DNA of 64,000 bases, from contig CM022953.1 of assembly GCA_012931725.1 (NCBI GenBank), positions 28,561,470-28,625,469 of the forward strand, read 5' to 3'. Within the stretch, counting starts at the first letter, position 1. Each line of letters opens with the position of its first letter. The DNA is from Litsea cubeba (lineage: Eukaryota; Streptophyta; Magnoliopsida; Laurales; Lauraceae). The notes under the pieces were generated by a model. That model was given only the letters and a program-made list of their open reading frames with translations. It did not search any database and was not told the DNA's origin. The position numbers and the translations under genes were made by a program. This document shows positions 23,096 to 34,080 of the stretch, in pieces.

Positions 23096-24599
23096 TTTTT
23101 CATTTGGAGGCCAAACAAAAAAGGCGTCCAAAACAAAATTCATAATCATGTGTAGGACCTCCGAGGGTTTTGGCATGCCCAGGCCTGGCCTTGCATATAT
23201 TGAGGGTAGGCCCGGTAGGGTAAGGACAACCTTTGGCCCGACCCTTTTACATCCTAATTGATAATTATATATATTAAAACAATAGGGGAGGTGGGCTATG
23301 AGGGGTGCCACCTTAGCAACCCAATAATTCTCCTTTCAAAAAAATATGGAGAAAAAACATAGAGTGCTTTAAAGTGACATGTCATTACATACCACAAATT
23401 TTTCTCAAAAGAAAATCTCTTTATCCATATCCTCTATCTCCTAAAGTCTCTCAATCAATATCCCCTAAAATCTCTCTATTTTGCTACAATTATTCTCTCT
23501 CTCAACACCATCTATCTTCCATCTTCTCAAGATTGTCATCTTTTTATTTTAATATTTGGGGCCCACCTTTCAACAATTCACACTGATAATTTTTTCATTA
23601 AAAATATCATTTTCTTTTAGTTTCCAAATACAGCTCTACTCTATTCAAAGATTGTCACATGTGAAAGAAAATCAGACCCGGCCTTCTGGTAGACCAGCTC
23701 ATGGATGGGCTTGTGATAAAAATGTTTTGAGGTTGGAGTTTGTTTTTTTTGTTGAATCTTATAGGCATCCTTTTCTGATCTGATTATATAGACATATGAC
23801 CCTAGGTTTTGGCCCACCATAAATTACACTTCTGTGGGCCCAGATGGACTCATAATTAAGAGATATGTACATTGATCTAAGGTGAGCTAATTATTACTGG
23901 GATCAAATAACACTAGCCTGTGGTATTAAAGTCTCATAATTTATGGCTTTTAAAGTTAAGATGTTTATACATTTTTTTTTTAAATCTAGAGCTAAAAACG
24001 GTTTGATTAGTTCTAAAATGGTATTGGTGCTAATTCAAAGAGGTAGAGAAGAAATTTGAGTGGAGGGACTGAAATGACCATTAGCCTTTGTGAAAATAAA
24101 AAAAATGGTGCATTTATGCAACGAGAGGATTGCACATTTTTATGATTTTCTTTGTTAACAATATTATGTTGTTTGGTGTGATGTATTTTCTTTGCATAAA
24201 AGAAAAAAAATAATTTTTCCTTAATAGAGAGGACTTTGATTTTCTACGAAAATACAAAATTTCATTCTTATGAGGAAATAAAAATCTGCATAAACTAGAA
24301 TCCTCTTGTTACACAAACAAGTTCAAATGGGGTGGCTTTGTTTTATTGGGTTTTGAAATTATCAATGGGTAACAAAAACTTGAATGCATTTCTTATTACT
24401 AATATTATATATATTAATAAAATTTGGTTTTCTATATCTTCTTTATTAATTATTGCTGTTATTATTATTTTTATGTTGGTGTTGAATGGATTTTTTAGCT
24501 TTATCTTTGTAATAGTTTATTGTTGATGTTGACCACTTGTATTTGTTATTGAAGATGTGTTGATTGTTTTTATATAAATATGCATGAATATATTCTTAT
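23096..24599. other. Intergenic AT-rich sequence
   Basis: Continuation of the TTTCGG-type repeat to about 23260, then AT-rich sequence. Short open frames here have no recognisable domain. Confidence 0.4.
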
Positions 24600-24617
24600 A
24601 TGTGTATAATTAATTTT

Positions 24618-27600
24618 AAGTCCGCCTATGTTGGGGTATCCTTGACATAGCCGGTCCCGAGCCCAGACAAAGGAGGAGGGTTGTGCGTTAGGTAGCCGAC
24701 AGCCAGCACAAGACTCAGTCAGATTTCTTTATGGATTTGAGACCTAATAAAATTTCGTGGGGGCGTCCCCTACTTAGCTACGTGCTGTATGGTCCGGGTA
24801 CAGTGATAAGTGAGCAAGGACCGCCGCATCGGCGCCCGGGTGCAGTGCTAAATAGGCAAGGGTCCTCACACTTTATTGGACGAGTGTGAGGGGTAAGGAA
24901 GCTAGTCCAAAATAGAAGGCTGAGATTGGGTACTTGTAACATTGGGAGCCTAACTGGAAAATTTATGGAAGTGGTGGATACAATGGAAATGAGACGAGTC
25001 CCTATTGCTTGCTTGCAAGAGATAAGATGGGTGGGACACAAAGCTAAAGAGATTGAGATGACTGGGTATAAGTTATGGTATACGAGACTTAATAGATCGA
25101 GGAATGGGGTCGGCAAAGTGGTAAACAAGGACTTAAAGGAAGATGTGGTTAATGTAAAGCGCTATGGAGATATGATTATTGCAATTAAGTTAGTGTTAGG
25201 AGAAGAGATAGTGAATGTAATTAGTGCTTATGCCCCCCAGGTGGGCTTAGGAGATGGACATAAGGAGAAGTTTTGGGAAGACTTGGAAGGAGTGCTACTA
25301 GAGATACCCCAAGGAGAGATGGTCTCCATAGTAGGAGATTTGAACGGTCATGTAGGACGCGACGTAGACAGATACATAGGAGTACACGGGGGACATGGGT
25401 ACGGTAATAGAAATGAAGAAGGGAAGGATATCTTGGAGTTTTCAGTGGCTTATGATCTCATGGTAACTAACACCTTTTTTAGGAAGAGAGATGAGCATTT
25501 GGTGACTTATAAGAGTGGCTCATCGAGGACACAAATTGACTTCTTCTTAACTAGGAAAAGAGACCGCTTAGCTTGTAAATATTGCAAGGTTATACCGGGG
25601 GAGAGCTTGACTTCCCAACATAGGTTGTTGATCATAGATGTGCAGCTACAAATGTGGACTAGAAAAAAGAAGTTGTATAGATACTCATGGACTAAATGGT
25701 GGAACCTGAAAGGTGATAAGCAACTAGCTTTAAGGGAAAGAGTACTAGAGGAAGACGTTTGGGCGATAGATGAGAGTGCAAATAATATGTGGGATAAGGT
25801 AGCAGAGTGTATTAGAAGGGTAGGGAAAGAAGTCTTAGGAGAATCCAAAGGGGGTGCTCCGGTTCAGAAAGAGGCATGGTGGTGGAGCGAAGCCGTCCAA
25901 GATAAGATAAGAGTTAAGAGAGAGTACTTTAAAACTTGGCAAAATGATCGAAATGAAGCGAACTTGGAGAGGTATAAAGAAGCAAAAAGAGAAACCAAAA
26001 AGGCAGTTAGTGAGGCCAAGGCAAAGGCATTTGAGGAGCTATATAGGCGACTTGACAGTAAGGAAGGCGAAAGAGAGATATTCAAGCCTGCTAAAACCAG
26101 AGATCGGCGGACCAAGGACTTAAACCAAGTTAAATGTATTAAGGATGAGGATAAAAATGTATTAGTAAAGGAAGAGGAGATAAAACAGCGTTGGAAGAGC
26201 TACTTTTATAAGTTATTTAATGAAAGCAGTAGTAGTGACATATAATTGGGGCAGCTTACCATTTCTAGAGAAGAAGCGAATCATATGTTCTATAGGAGAA
26301 TCAGTAGGGAAGAAGTTAAAGAAGTATTGAAAAGAATGAAGAATGGGAAAGCGGTTGGGCCAGATGGTATCTCTATTGAGGTCTGGAGGTGCTTGGGGGA
26401 GGATGGCATTAGTTGGTTGACAAAGCTTTTTAATGTAGTGCTAAAGAGCAAGAAGATGCCTAATGCGTGGAGGAAAAGTATTCTTATACCCATATACAAA
26501 AACAAAGGAGATATTCAGAACTGTGCGAACTATCGCGGATTAAATTGATGAACCATACGATGAAATTATGGGAGAGAGTTATTGAGAGAAGACTAAGAAG
26601 AACAACAAAAGTCTCAGAGAATCAATTTGGTTTCATGCCTGGGAGATCAACCATGGAAGCTATCTTTCTCCTGAGTAGGTTAATGGAACAGTATAGAGAA
26701 GGTCAGAGAGATTTACATATGGTGTTCATTGACTTGGAGAAGGCCTATGACCGGGTTCCTAGGGAGGTTCTTTGGAGAGTTCTGGAAAAGAAAAGAGTGT
26801 GTGTCGCATATATTGAGGCGAAAAAGGATATGTATGATAGAGTCGTGATATCTATAAGGACGACTGGCTGCGAAACTAAGGAGTTTCCTATCACGATTGG
26901 TCTACACCAGGGCTCAGCGTTAATCCCGTACTTGTTTGCCCTAGTTATGGATGAGATTACAAGACATATCCAGGATGAGGTTCCGTGGTGTATGCTATTT
27001 GCAGATGACATTGTTTTAGTGGATGAGACGAGAGAATGGGTGAATGCTAAACTAGAATTGTGGCAGAAAACATTAGAGACAAAAGGGTTTAGGCTAAGTC
27101 GATTCAAAACGGAATATATGGAATGCAAGTTTAGTCAAAGTAGGACACCTGGTAACATAGAAGTAAGTTTGGGCACACAAAAGATTATAGAGAAAGAAAA
27201 CTTTAGGTACCTTGGATCTATGGTGCAACGGGATGGATGGATTGATACTGATGTACATAGGATTCAGGCCGGGTGGAACAAATGGAGGAGTGCTTCAGGG
27301 GTCTTGTGTGATCGGAAAGTCCCCCTCAAGGTTAAAGGAAAGTATTATAAGGTGGCGGTATGACCAGCATTGTTATATGGATCAGAGTGTTGGGCAGTAA
27401 AGCATAATCATGTTAAGGAGATGGAAGTTGCGGAGATGAGAATGGTAAGATGGATGTGCGGGATCAGAAGGAGAGATAGGATTAGGAATGAGGAGATTAG
27501 GGGCAAAGTAGGAATAGCACCGATTGGAGATAAAATGAGAGAAAATCGACTCAGATGGTTCGACCATGTTTGAAGGCGTCCAACGGAGGCACCTGTTAAA

Positions 27601-27790
27601 AGGTGTGAAAGCATGGAGATTGCCAGGAGTAGGAGAGGGAGAGGGAGACTCAAGATAAGTTGGAAAGAAACTATTAAACATGACCTTGCCTACATGGATC
27701 TAACGGAGGACATGACCCTAAACAAATTTGATTGGCGTCGTCAAATCCATATAGCCGACCCCACCTAGTGGGAAAAGGCTTAGTTTGGTT
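24618..27790 (+). mobile_element. RTE-type LINE, copy 2, full length with 18-bp TSD
   Basis: Flanked by the perfect repeat ATGTGTATAATTAATTTT at 24600-24617 and 27791-27808. The 5' region (TCCGCCTATG, later GTAGCCGACAGCC) and the 3' end (GCCGACCCCACCTAG, AAAAGGCTTAG) match the layout of plant RTE-clade LINEs, which lack a long poly(A). It carries endonuclease, RT and a C-terminal tail but is decayed. Confidence 0.93.
24893..27768 (+). pseudogene. LINE endonuclease-reverse transcriptase, decayed
   Basis: Segments in order: 24893-26245 (APE endonuclease: NIGSLTG, CLQEIRW, SAYAPQ, VGDLNGHVG, SQHRLLIID; then a coiled linker), 26246-26548 same frame (RT start, KAVGPDGISIEVW), shift, 26549-27363 (RT: FIDLEKAYDRVP, LHQGSALIPYLFALV, LFADDIVL at about 26995-27018), then 27364-27768 (LLYGSECWAV, MRENRLRWFDHV, end at 27766-27768). 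Interruptions: TAA at 26243, a one-base loss near 26540, TGA at 27361 and TGA at 27571. The TAA is a C-to-T change relative to copy 1; the TGA at 27361 fits C-to-T decay. The protein would nick DNA and reverse-transcribe the element RNA; it cannot be made intact here. Confidence 0.9.
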
Positions 27791-27808
27791 ATGTGTATAA
27801 TTAATTTT

Positions 27809-28435
27809 GATATTTCATAAATTCAAAATTTAATATCTTACTTTTTGTTAGCCTGGGGCGTTGTTGCTAGTAGATATTTAAGGCCAACTATTGTAGATTT
27901 ATAGTATTTGTGGATTTCTCATAAATGTCCCTGTTAAAAAAGATGTTGTATCAAATGAATCCATGAAAATCAAAAGCAACGCAAAATAAAAATAAGAACA
28001 ATAGTGCCAAAAATAGAGGATCTTCTTTTCTCTCATTAAGCAACGTGTCAAAAGACTTTATTTTTTGCAAACGCAAACTTAAAAAGTTGATAATTGTAAA
28101 AGGAGAATTAATCCAATGTTGAACATAGTTTAATGGATTTGTGAACAGTATGAGTAATAGTCAGCCTGTTTTCCTTTGCTTCAACATTTCCTTTTCCTCC
28201 CCTTCTTTCCTATGTCCACACAAAATGACCAAGAGTATTGAATCGGATTCTGCTACTTTTTTCTTCTGGCCTTTGAAGTGGGATTTTGCTAGTTATAGAG
28301 TAAGTTGCCTTGCCTTGACAGGACAATATTGATAGAAGATGACATAAGTTAGTTTGGTTTAGGTAATCAATATTCTCCATGTCTTACATAAATTTGAGAT
28401 CCAAATATGAAGGAGCAGATGAAAAAATCATCTTG
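27809..28435. other. Intergenic AT-rich sequence
   Basis: No supported gene or element. Confidence 0.4.
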
Positions 28436-28440
28436 GATAT

Positions 28441-28906
28441 TGATGAGTCAGGCCCAAATGACCCAACCCATGAGGATGAAGCTCAGGTACAAGCCCACGG
28501 AGAGACCAAGTCAGGGCAACCACGTTGCTTTGGAAACAGTTCCGCCCCTACCAGGTCCTACGGAGAGATATCTCACCTGCCTCGTCCAGCGCGAGGGCAG
28601 TTCGAGGGTTCCAAGGGCGAACGTTGCAGCGTCCCCGTCTGTTAGGGTAGACTATAAATCAAGAGCCCCACCAGCACTTGGGAGAGACTAAGATCTTCCC
28701 ATCTACTTCGACTCTTGTATTCCTCTAGTTTGTAACCTGAAATCATTGAGGAAGTAAAACACCACAGGCAATCTCTGCCTTTCAGCAGTGGACGTAGGTC
28801 ATTTTGACCGAACCACTATAATTCCTTCTATCTCTTCTTTAATTATTGCATTTACTACATTTATTACTTGACCGGTGGTGTCCGAAACCCTATTTTGGCA
28901 TCATCA
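28441..28906 (+). repeat. 5' LTR of the Tat-type element (466 bp)
   Basis: TGATGAGTCA...GCATCATCA. A TATA box lies at 28653-28659. Nearly identical to the 3' LTR apart from a 32-bp duplication there, so the insertion is fairly recent. Confidence 0.92.
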
Positions 28907-28931
28907 GTTTGGGGCCGTCCGTGGGGATCGA
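28907..28931 (+). promoter_or_regulatory. Primer binding site of the Tat-type element
   Basis: TTTGGGGCCGTCCGTGGGG, starting a base after the LTR; resembles the TTGGCGCCGTCTGTGGG form common in plant gypsy elements. Confidence 0.65.
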
Positions 28932-28954
28932 ACAAAAGTCCTTTTTACAAAATT

Positions 28955-30370
28955 ATGGTGATCACCACTAGATCGACAAGACGAGCAGAGGGCGAGGGTA
29001 GCCCTCCACCAATCAATCCTACCCCGAATGCTCCTGCTCCCACTCCTCAGCAGATGTTGGAGACCATGCAACAGCTGGTAGCCCAAAACCAGCAAATCTT
29101 ACAACTCGTGCTGGCAAGGCAAGGAGGAGCACAATTTGGAGAAGTACCATAAGGAGCATCGCGCCAAAGAATTCCAAGAGCTCCACGACGTGGAGCTACC
29201 CAACTGGGCGCCCATCCTCAGGGTGGCGCCTAGGGAGCTCCCCAGATGGGCGGCGCCGAGGGAGCTCCCCATCTGGGCGCCCATCCTCTGGGCGGCGCCC
29301 AGGGAGTTCCCCATGGCGCCCAGGGAGTTCCCCAGGGCGCCCCTCATGGAGTGCCCGGTAGAGCCCAGTTTGGAGGACTTCCACCTCCTCTCTCTTCTTC
29401 TAATGGAGAGGATCCTCATTTCCAAGAAGGGGAGAGTGAAAACCAAAGCATGGAGGAGGGAAGTTATTTTCGTGACCCATCCAGGGAAGCTCCCAATCCC
29501 TGGGACGAAAAGATCAAGGAGATGCAGAACCAGCTGGGAGAAGTCTACAATGCCATGAAGGCGAAGGTACCGAAGACAGTGGATCACCTAGTCGGGCGAA
29601 CGGACACACCATTCAAGCCCGATGTGGTGAACTACCCGCTTCCCTGGAAGTTCAAGATGCCGTCCATGGAGACCTTTGATGGAAGAAAGGATCCATTGGA
29701 CCACCTGGAGACGTATAAAACCAAAATGCAGCTGCATAATATCCCTGATGAGATTATGTGTAGGGCATTCCCAACCACACTGAAGGGTTCCGCCCGGCAG
29801 TGGTTTGCCAATCTCGCCCCTACCTCCATCGCCACCTTTACGGAATTGAGCAAGTCCTTTGTGTCACATTTCATCGGAGGACGCCGTCACCAGAAGCCTG
29901 CCACACACCTGCTCAGCATAAAGCAGGATACAAATGAAAGCCTCATGAGTTACCTCACTTGTTTTAACGAGGAGGTACTTTAAATTGAAGAGCCTGACGA
30001 CAAGGTGTCCATGACAGCCTTCCTCGGAGGTCTCCGTTCATCGAGATTCCATTTCTCAGTGATGAAACGCCCGCCAAAAAGCATGCCGGAACTACTAACA
30101 AAGGTTCAGAAGTATATAAATGCTGAAGATACCACAAGGGCCAGGCGAGGGGAGTCCTCCAGAGCAGTCGACAACGGGAAGGGGCGAGACAGAGAGGAAA
30201 GGAAGGATAGAAGCAACAAGCGAAGCATGACAGAGAGGCTACCTGTCAGAAACCAACTCGGTCCTGCTTCGCAGAGAGACAGACGAACATTTACTCCTCG
30301 CGATGTAGTGGTTGAATACATTGCCAGGGAACGCGGAACTGTTGAAAATGAATTACCAGTAATACCGTAA
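28955..30370 (+). pseudogene. Tat-type gag, frameshifted and with one stop
   Basis: Starts at ATG 28955 (MVITTRSTRRAEGEG, Pro-rich, then a Gln-rich helix) and stops at 29152. The main gag body is in another frame from about 29246 to 30370. Core motifs: PLPWKFKMPSMETFDGRKDP (near 29636), RAFPTTLKGSARQWF (near 29762), FVSHFIGGRR, then SMTAFLGGLRSSRF and MPELLTKVQKYINAED, then a basic tail. An in-frame TAA at 29981 splits it. Residues around 29150-29390 are a GC-rich GGGCGCCC-word insert whose indels probably cause the frameshift. Gag builds the particle in which the RNA is copied; enzymes would have to come from a relative. Confidence 0.85.
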
Positions 30371-30502
30371 GAGAGTCAAGGTAGTGAGGGTTTGGGGGCT
30401 TGATTTTTTCAACTTTGTTAATGTTGTGTAGCAATAAACAATGGATTAATAAAATCATTTTTTATCAGTGCTACAAGTTAAAAAAAAAGAGTCCCCTGCC
30501 CT

Positions 30503-31149
30503 CTAATCACTCTCAAAGTTGTCCTCGGCATCACCATAGACATCATCAGAGCTGTCACTACAATCATCAAGTGCCTCAGTCTGCACGAAGCCTAAGAGGG
30601 CAATATCTGGGAAAACAGTTCTCTCATGTACCACCCCAATCACTGTTTCCACAACGGTCTCTCTGAGCATCACCCTCTCACGGGTCTGTATAAGCTCAGC
30701 CTCATTGAGCAAAGCCCTCTCTCGGGTCTTCAGAAGCTCACCTCACTAAGTGAAGCCCTCTCGCGGGTCTTCAGAAGCTCAGCCTCATTGAGCGAAGCCC
30801 TCTCGCGGGTCTTCAGAAGCTCACCTCACTGACCGAAGCCCTCTCGCGGGTCTTCAGAAGCTCAGTGAGCCCTCTCGTGGGTCTTCAGAAGCTCAGCCTC
30901 ACTGAGCGAAGCCCTCTCAAGGTCCTTCACAAGCTCAGCCTCTGTCTTGGCGTCTCTCTCTTAGGCTGCTAAGAGTTCGGTCTCAAGCCTGGTCGCCCTC
31001 TCGCGGGCCGCGGAAAGATCAGCCTCGGAAGCCCTTCCAGCTGGCGCAGCCCTCTCCTCAGCCTGAGAAGCTCTCTCATTTTCCGCGCTGCAGCGACTAT
31101 GCCCGCGCCCACTGCTGCAGCCTAGGATCTGGAGCAATCTTTCTAGCAA
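30503..31149 (-). pseudogene. Antisense ORF remnant: coiled coil with acidic tail
   Basis: On the strand opposite to gag. From 31149: a helix rich in Arg/Glu/Ala (RASQAEERAA, AARERATRLETELLAA), then a tandem of 14-residue units of the form SLNEAELLKTRERA (two heptads each; 42-bp DNA units, some shortened to 41 so the frame slips), then ETVVETVIGVVHERTVFP and an acidic end (SDSSDDVYGDAEDNFESD, stop near 30503). Several stops and frameshifts occur between 30700 and 30965. Some plant Tat-lineage elements are known to carry an extra antisense ORF between pol and the 3' LTR; the position fits. Function is unknown. Confidence 0.65.
30700..30950. repeat. 42-bp tandem repeat (about six units)
   Basis: Units contain CCCTCTCGCGGGTCTTCAGA and AGCTCAGCCTCA. 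Encodes the heptad repeat of the antisense ORF. Confidence 0.85.
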
Positions 31150-31255
31150 GTTGCGGGCTCATCTTCTTCTTCTGGGATGACCCATCAGAAGTTACCGAGG
31201 GGCAGAGTCTTGGAATTTACATATGCTAAGGGATATATCATGCGCTTCGCAGAGG

Positions 31256-32110
31256 GGGTCCGGGGGTGTCCCCCGGCGGGGGTCGAGGGCGTAATGGCCG
31301 CCACGGGACCAGGGGACTCCTTCCTCAGTCCTGGGCGCCCATCACTCCCCCGGGCGCCCAAGTCCCCCGGGCGCCCGGATCCCTCGGACGCCCAGGCCAA
31401 ATAATCCCCGGGCGCCTAGGAACTTCTCCCCCGGGCCCAGGACTCTCCTAGAACCAGATCTGCTCTCGCCGCCACAGCGTCGCCCTGCGTAACCTCACCC
31501 AGCGCGTCGCCCTGCACAGCCTCGCCCTGCGAAGCCTCGCCTTGCACAGCCTCGCCCTGCATAGCCTCGGCGTCGCCCTCGCCCTGCGCGGGGCACCCTA
31601 GGAAACCTCGCCCAGCGCAGGGGCGCCCATCGCAGCTTGCCTCCCTCGCCCGGCGCAGGGGCGCCCGTCGCCCGCCTTGCGCCCTCGCCTAGCGCAGGGG
31701 CACCCGTCGCCGCTCTGCCTCCCTCGCCCGGCTCAGGGGCGCCCGTCGCCCGCCGCAAGCCCGTTGCCGCTCTGCTCCCTCCCGTTGCCCGCCGCAAGCC
31801 CGTTGCCGATCTGCCTCCCTCTCCCGGCGCAGGGGTGCCCGTCGCCCGCCTTGCGCTCTCGCCTAGCAGCGCAGGGGCGCCCGCAGCCTGGCGGGCCGCC
31901 CACCGCAGAACCCCTCGTCCTCGCCCATCGCGGGATCGCCGGAGGAGCCAAGCGCCGCCCGCAGGGGCGCCCGCGGCTTGACAGACGCCCAGCACATATC
32001 CACGTCCGGACCGCCGACTGGCGAGTGTCCAGGCCGAAGCCACTAGCGCCTACGCCCTGGAACTTCTCCCCCGGCGCCCAGGCCTTCTCCCCTGGCAGGT
32101 TCCGAAGCTC
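31256..32110. repeat. GC-rich tandem-like region of GGGCGCCC and GCCCTGCGC words
   Basis: Very GC-rich within an AT-rich neighbourhood. Contains many GGGGCGCCCGTCGCC and CCTCGCCCGGCGC units. Open frames on both strands (Ala/Gly/Pro/Arg-rich) follow from composition. Confidence 0.85.
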
Positions 32111-32217
32111 GCCCAGACCAGGATTAAAACCGGAAAAGAGGAAAAAGATTTTGGAGGGAGAAGAGACCTGAATCTACCAATGCCCCCCTTTCAAAAAGTT
32201 ATTTGGCATGGGGCATT

Positions 32218-32227
32218 GAGGGGCAAA
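32218..32227 (+). promoter_or_regulatory. Polypurine tract of the Tat-type element
   Basis: GAGGGGCAAA directly before the 3' LTR; primer for plus-strand DNA synthesis. Confidence 0.7.
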
Positions 32228-32725
32228 TGATGAGTCAGGCCCAAATGACCCAACCCATGAGGATGAAGCTCAGGTACAAGCCCACGGAGAGACCAAGTCA
32301 GGGCAGCCACGTTGCTTCGAAAACAGTTCCGCTCCTACCAGGTCCTGCGGCGAGATATCTCACCTGCCTCGTCCAGCGCGAGGGCAGTTCCTCACCTGCT
32401 TCGTCCAGCACGAGGGCAGTTCGAGGGTTCCAAGGGCGAACGTTGCAGCGTCCCCGTCTGTTAGGGTAGACTATAAATCAAGAGCCCCACCAGCACTTGG
32501 GAGAGACTAAGATCTTCCCATCTACTTCGACTCTTGTATTCCTCTAGTTTGTAACCCGAAATCATTGAGGAAGTAAAACACCACAGGCAATCTCTGCCTT
32601 TCAGCAGTGGACGTAGGTCATTTTGACCGAACCACTATAATTCCTTCTATCTCTTCTTTAATTATTGCATTTACTGCATTTATTACTTGACCGGTGGTGT
32701 CCAAAACCCTATTTTGGCATCATCA
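32228..32725 (+). repeat. 3' LTR of the Tat-type element (498 bp)
   Basis: Same as the 5' LTR with a few substitutions and an extra 32-bp tandem duplication near 32390 (CTCACCTGC..CGTCCAGC..CGAGGGCAGTTC). Confidence 0.92.
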
Positions 32726-32730
32726 GATAT

Positions 32731-34080
32731 TGTTACCCATTTCCCCCTTTTTGTGGAAACTTGCAACTCCAAGGATCCTTCATCCCAACCCCTCAAATCT
32801 CCTCCCTCTCTTTTCTCTCAACCTTGTAGAATCTCACTTTACAAACCCCATCTCAACCTTTTATCTTTCTTCATCCACCTTAGACTCATGCTGATGGCCC
32901 TTCGAAGTGCACTTGCCCTTCTTATCATATTCTGGTTGATTGTCTACAAAGGGTCCAAATGCTGATTGGAGAAGCGGGTTGTGTACATGTTCCTAATAAA
33001 TATAGAAAATGGATGGGGATAGCACAGCATCTTGCAGTTTGAGCCATTGAAACACCTGTCTATGCATCTTGCACCGAAAAGGGGAACATCCTATATCTAA
33101 TAACATCTCAGTATTTCTGTGAATTGAGCTACTGTTTTGGCATAAATTGGTATTTGGTAGGTATCCTGTGCTCCGGCTACTCCCCAAAACCCAGAATAGA
33201 CATGACGAATATGACTCCTGTAGTCCTCTTGCCCCTGTCAAATCCAGTTCTATAATTACTTTCTTCAAGTTCATAAATGTTGGAATTTGCAAAGAGGCTG
33301 TGGACAAACACTACAATCCACAAAACCGAATAGAAATTCAAATGTCATTTTTGATTCAGCTGGGTAGACCAGTTGGTTGGAAGCACCCAACCGTCCATGA
33401 ATTGATCCCTGAGTTCTCTCTCTATGTGAGCAGACGTTCTCTTCTTGCGAGAGCAGGCTTATATCCCTATCTCATTCCTTTAATTGCTAGTATCTATCAT
33501 CCAAATGAATACGTAAATAGAAGTTCAAAATGTCATTTCTAATTCGCACAGCAATCACTGCTAGTATCTATTATTCAAGCACATCACTGTTTATAATGAT
33601 GCATGAGTTATATTACTGTAGAGGAGGTAGAGCTTAAAAAGTAGAAACGTTCACATAAGCTATACTATGTAAAATTGCTTTTATCTTGCTAGCTTCACAT
33701 TGAGATTAATCCGACAACCATAAAAATCCTTATATGTATCAATTGAATTTCTCAAGTTCAGTGCAATTACTTTGGTCCACTTCTAAGATCGATTCCCCCA
33801 ACTTCAATCTCTCCTACTACGTACTTTCCTTTTCTCATTGAGAGAGAAAAAGGAAGCATATTATCAATATATAGGCGGAGAAGAAAAATTAAATGAAAAT
33901 ACTGATACAGTAATACATCAGTACTGGGACAGATCCAAAGCTCATCTTGTATTAAGGCAGCAAAGTGCAATCCATATAACAGATGCAGAATGTCTCATAT
34001 GGTCTCTTTCACTCAAGCTCCAAATGGGCACTAACCAAGTCAATCAGCCAGAAGGCATGCTAAGAAAGTATTTTTAGTTA
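32731..34080. other. Intergenic sequence with unassigned frames
   Basis: Frames at 33147-33542 (+) and 32993-33307 (-) overlap each other and show no domain I recognise, so neither is called. Confidence 0.35.

Larger units (their letters stand above)
28441..32725 (+). mobile_element. Non-autonomous Tat-type Ty3/gypsy element, complete ends
   Basis: LTRs at 28441-28906 and 32228-32725, perfect target duplication GATAT at 28436-28440 and 32726-32730, PBS directly after the 5' LTR and a polypurine tract before the 3' LTR. Inside are gag (28955-30370, +) and a remnant antisense ORF (30503-31149, -) followed by a very GC-rich region. No protease, RT, RNase H or integrase is present. Confidence 0.9.

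Noticed and set aside
30700..30950. CRISPR-like regular repeat
   Set aside because: Directly tandem 42-bp units without spacers, encoding a coiled coil in a plant retroelement.
31495..32171. Long Ala/Gly/Arg/Pro frames on both strands (up to 182 residues)
   Set aside because: GC-rich word repeat in the Tat-type element; no domain, frames open on both strands.
33147..33542. 131-residue plus-strand frame
   Set aside because: No recognisable motif, overlaps an opposite-strand frame, no promoter or splice evidence.
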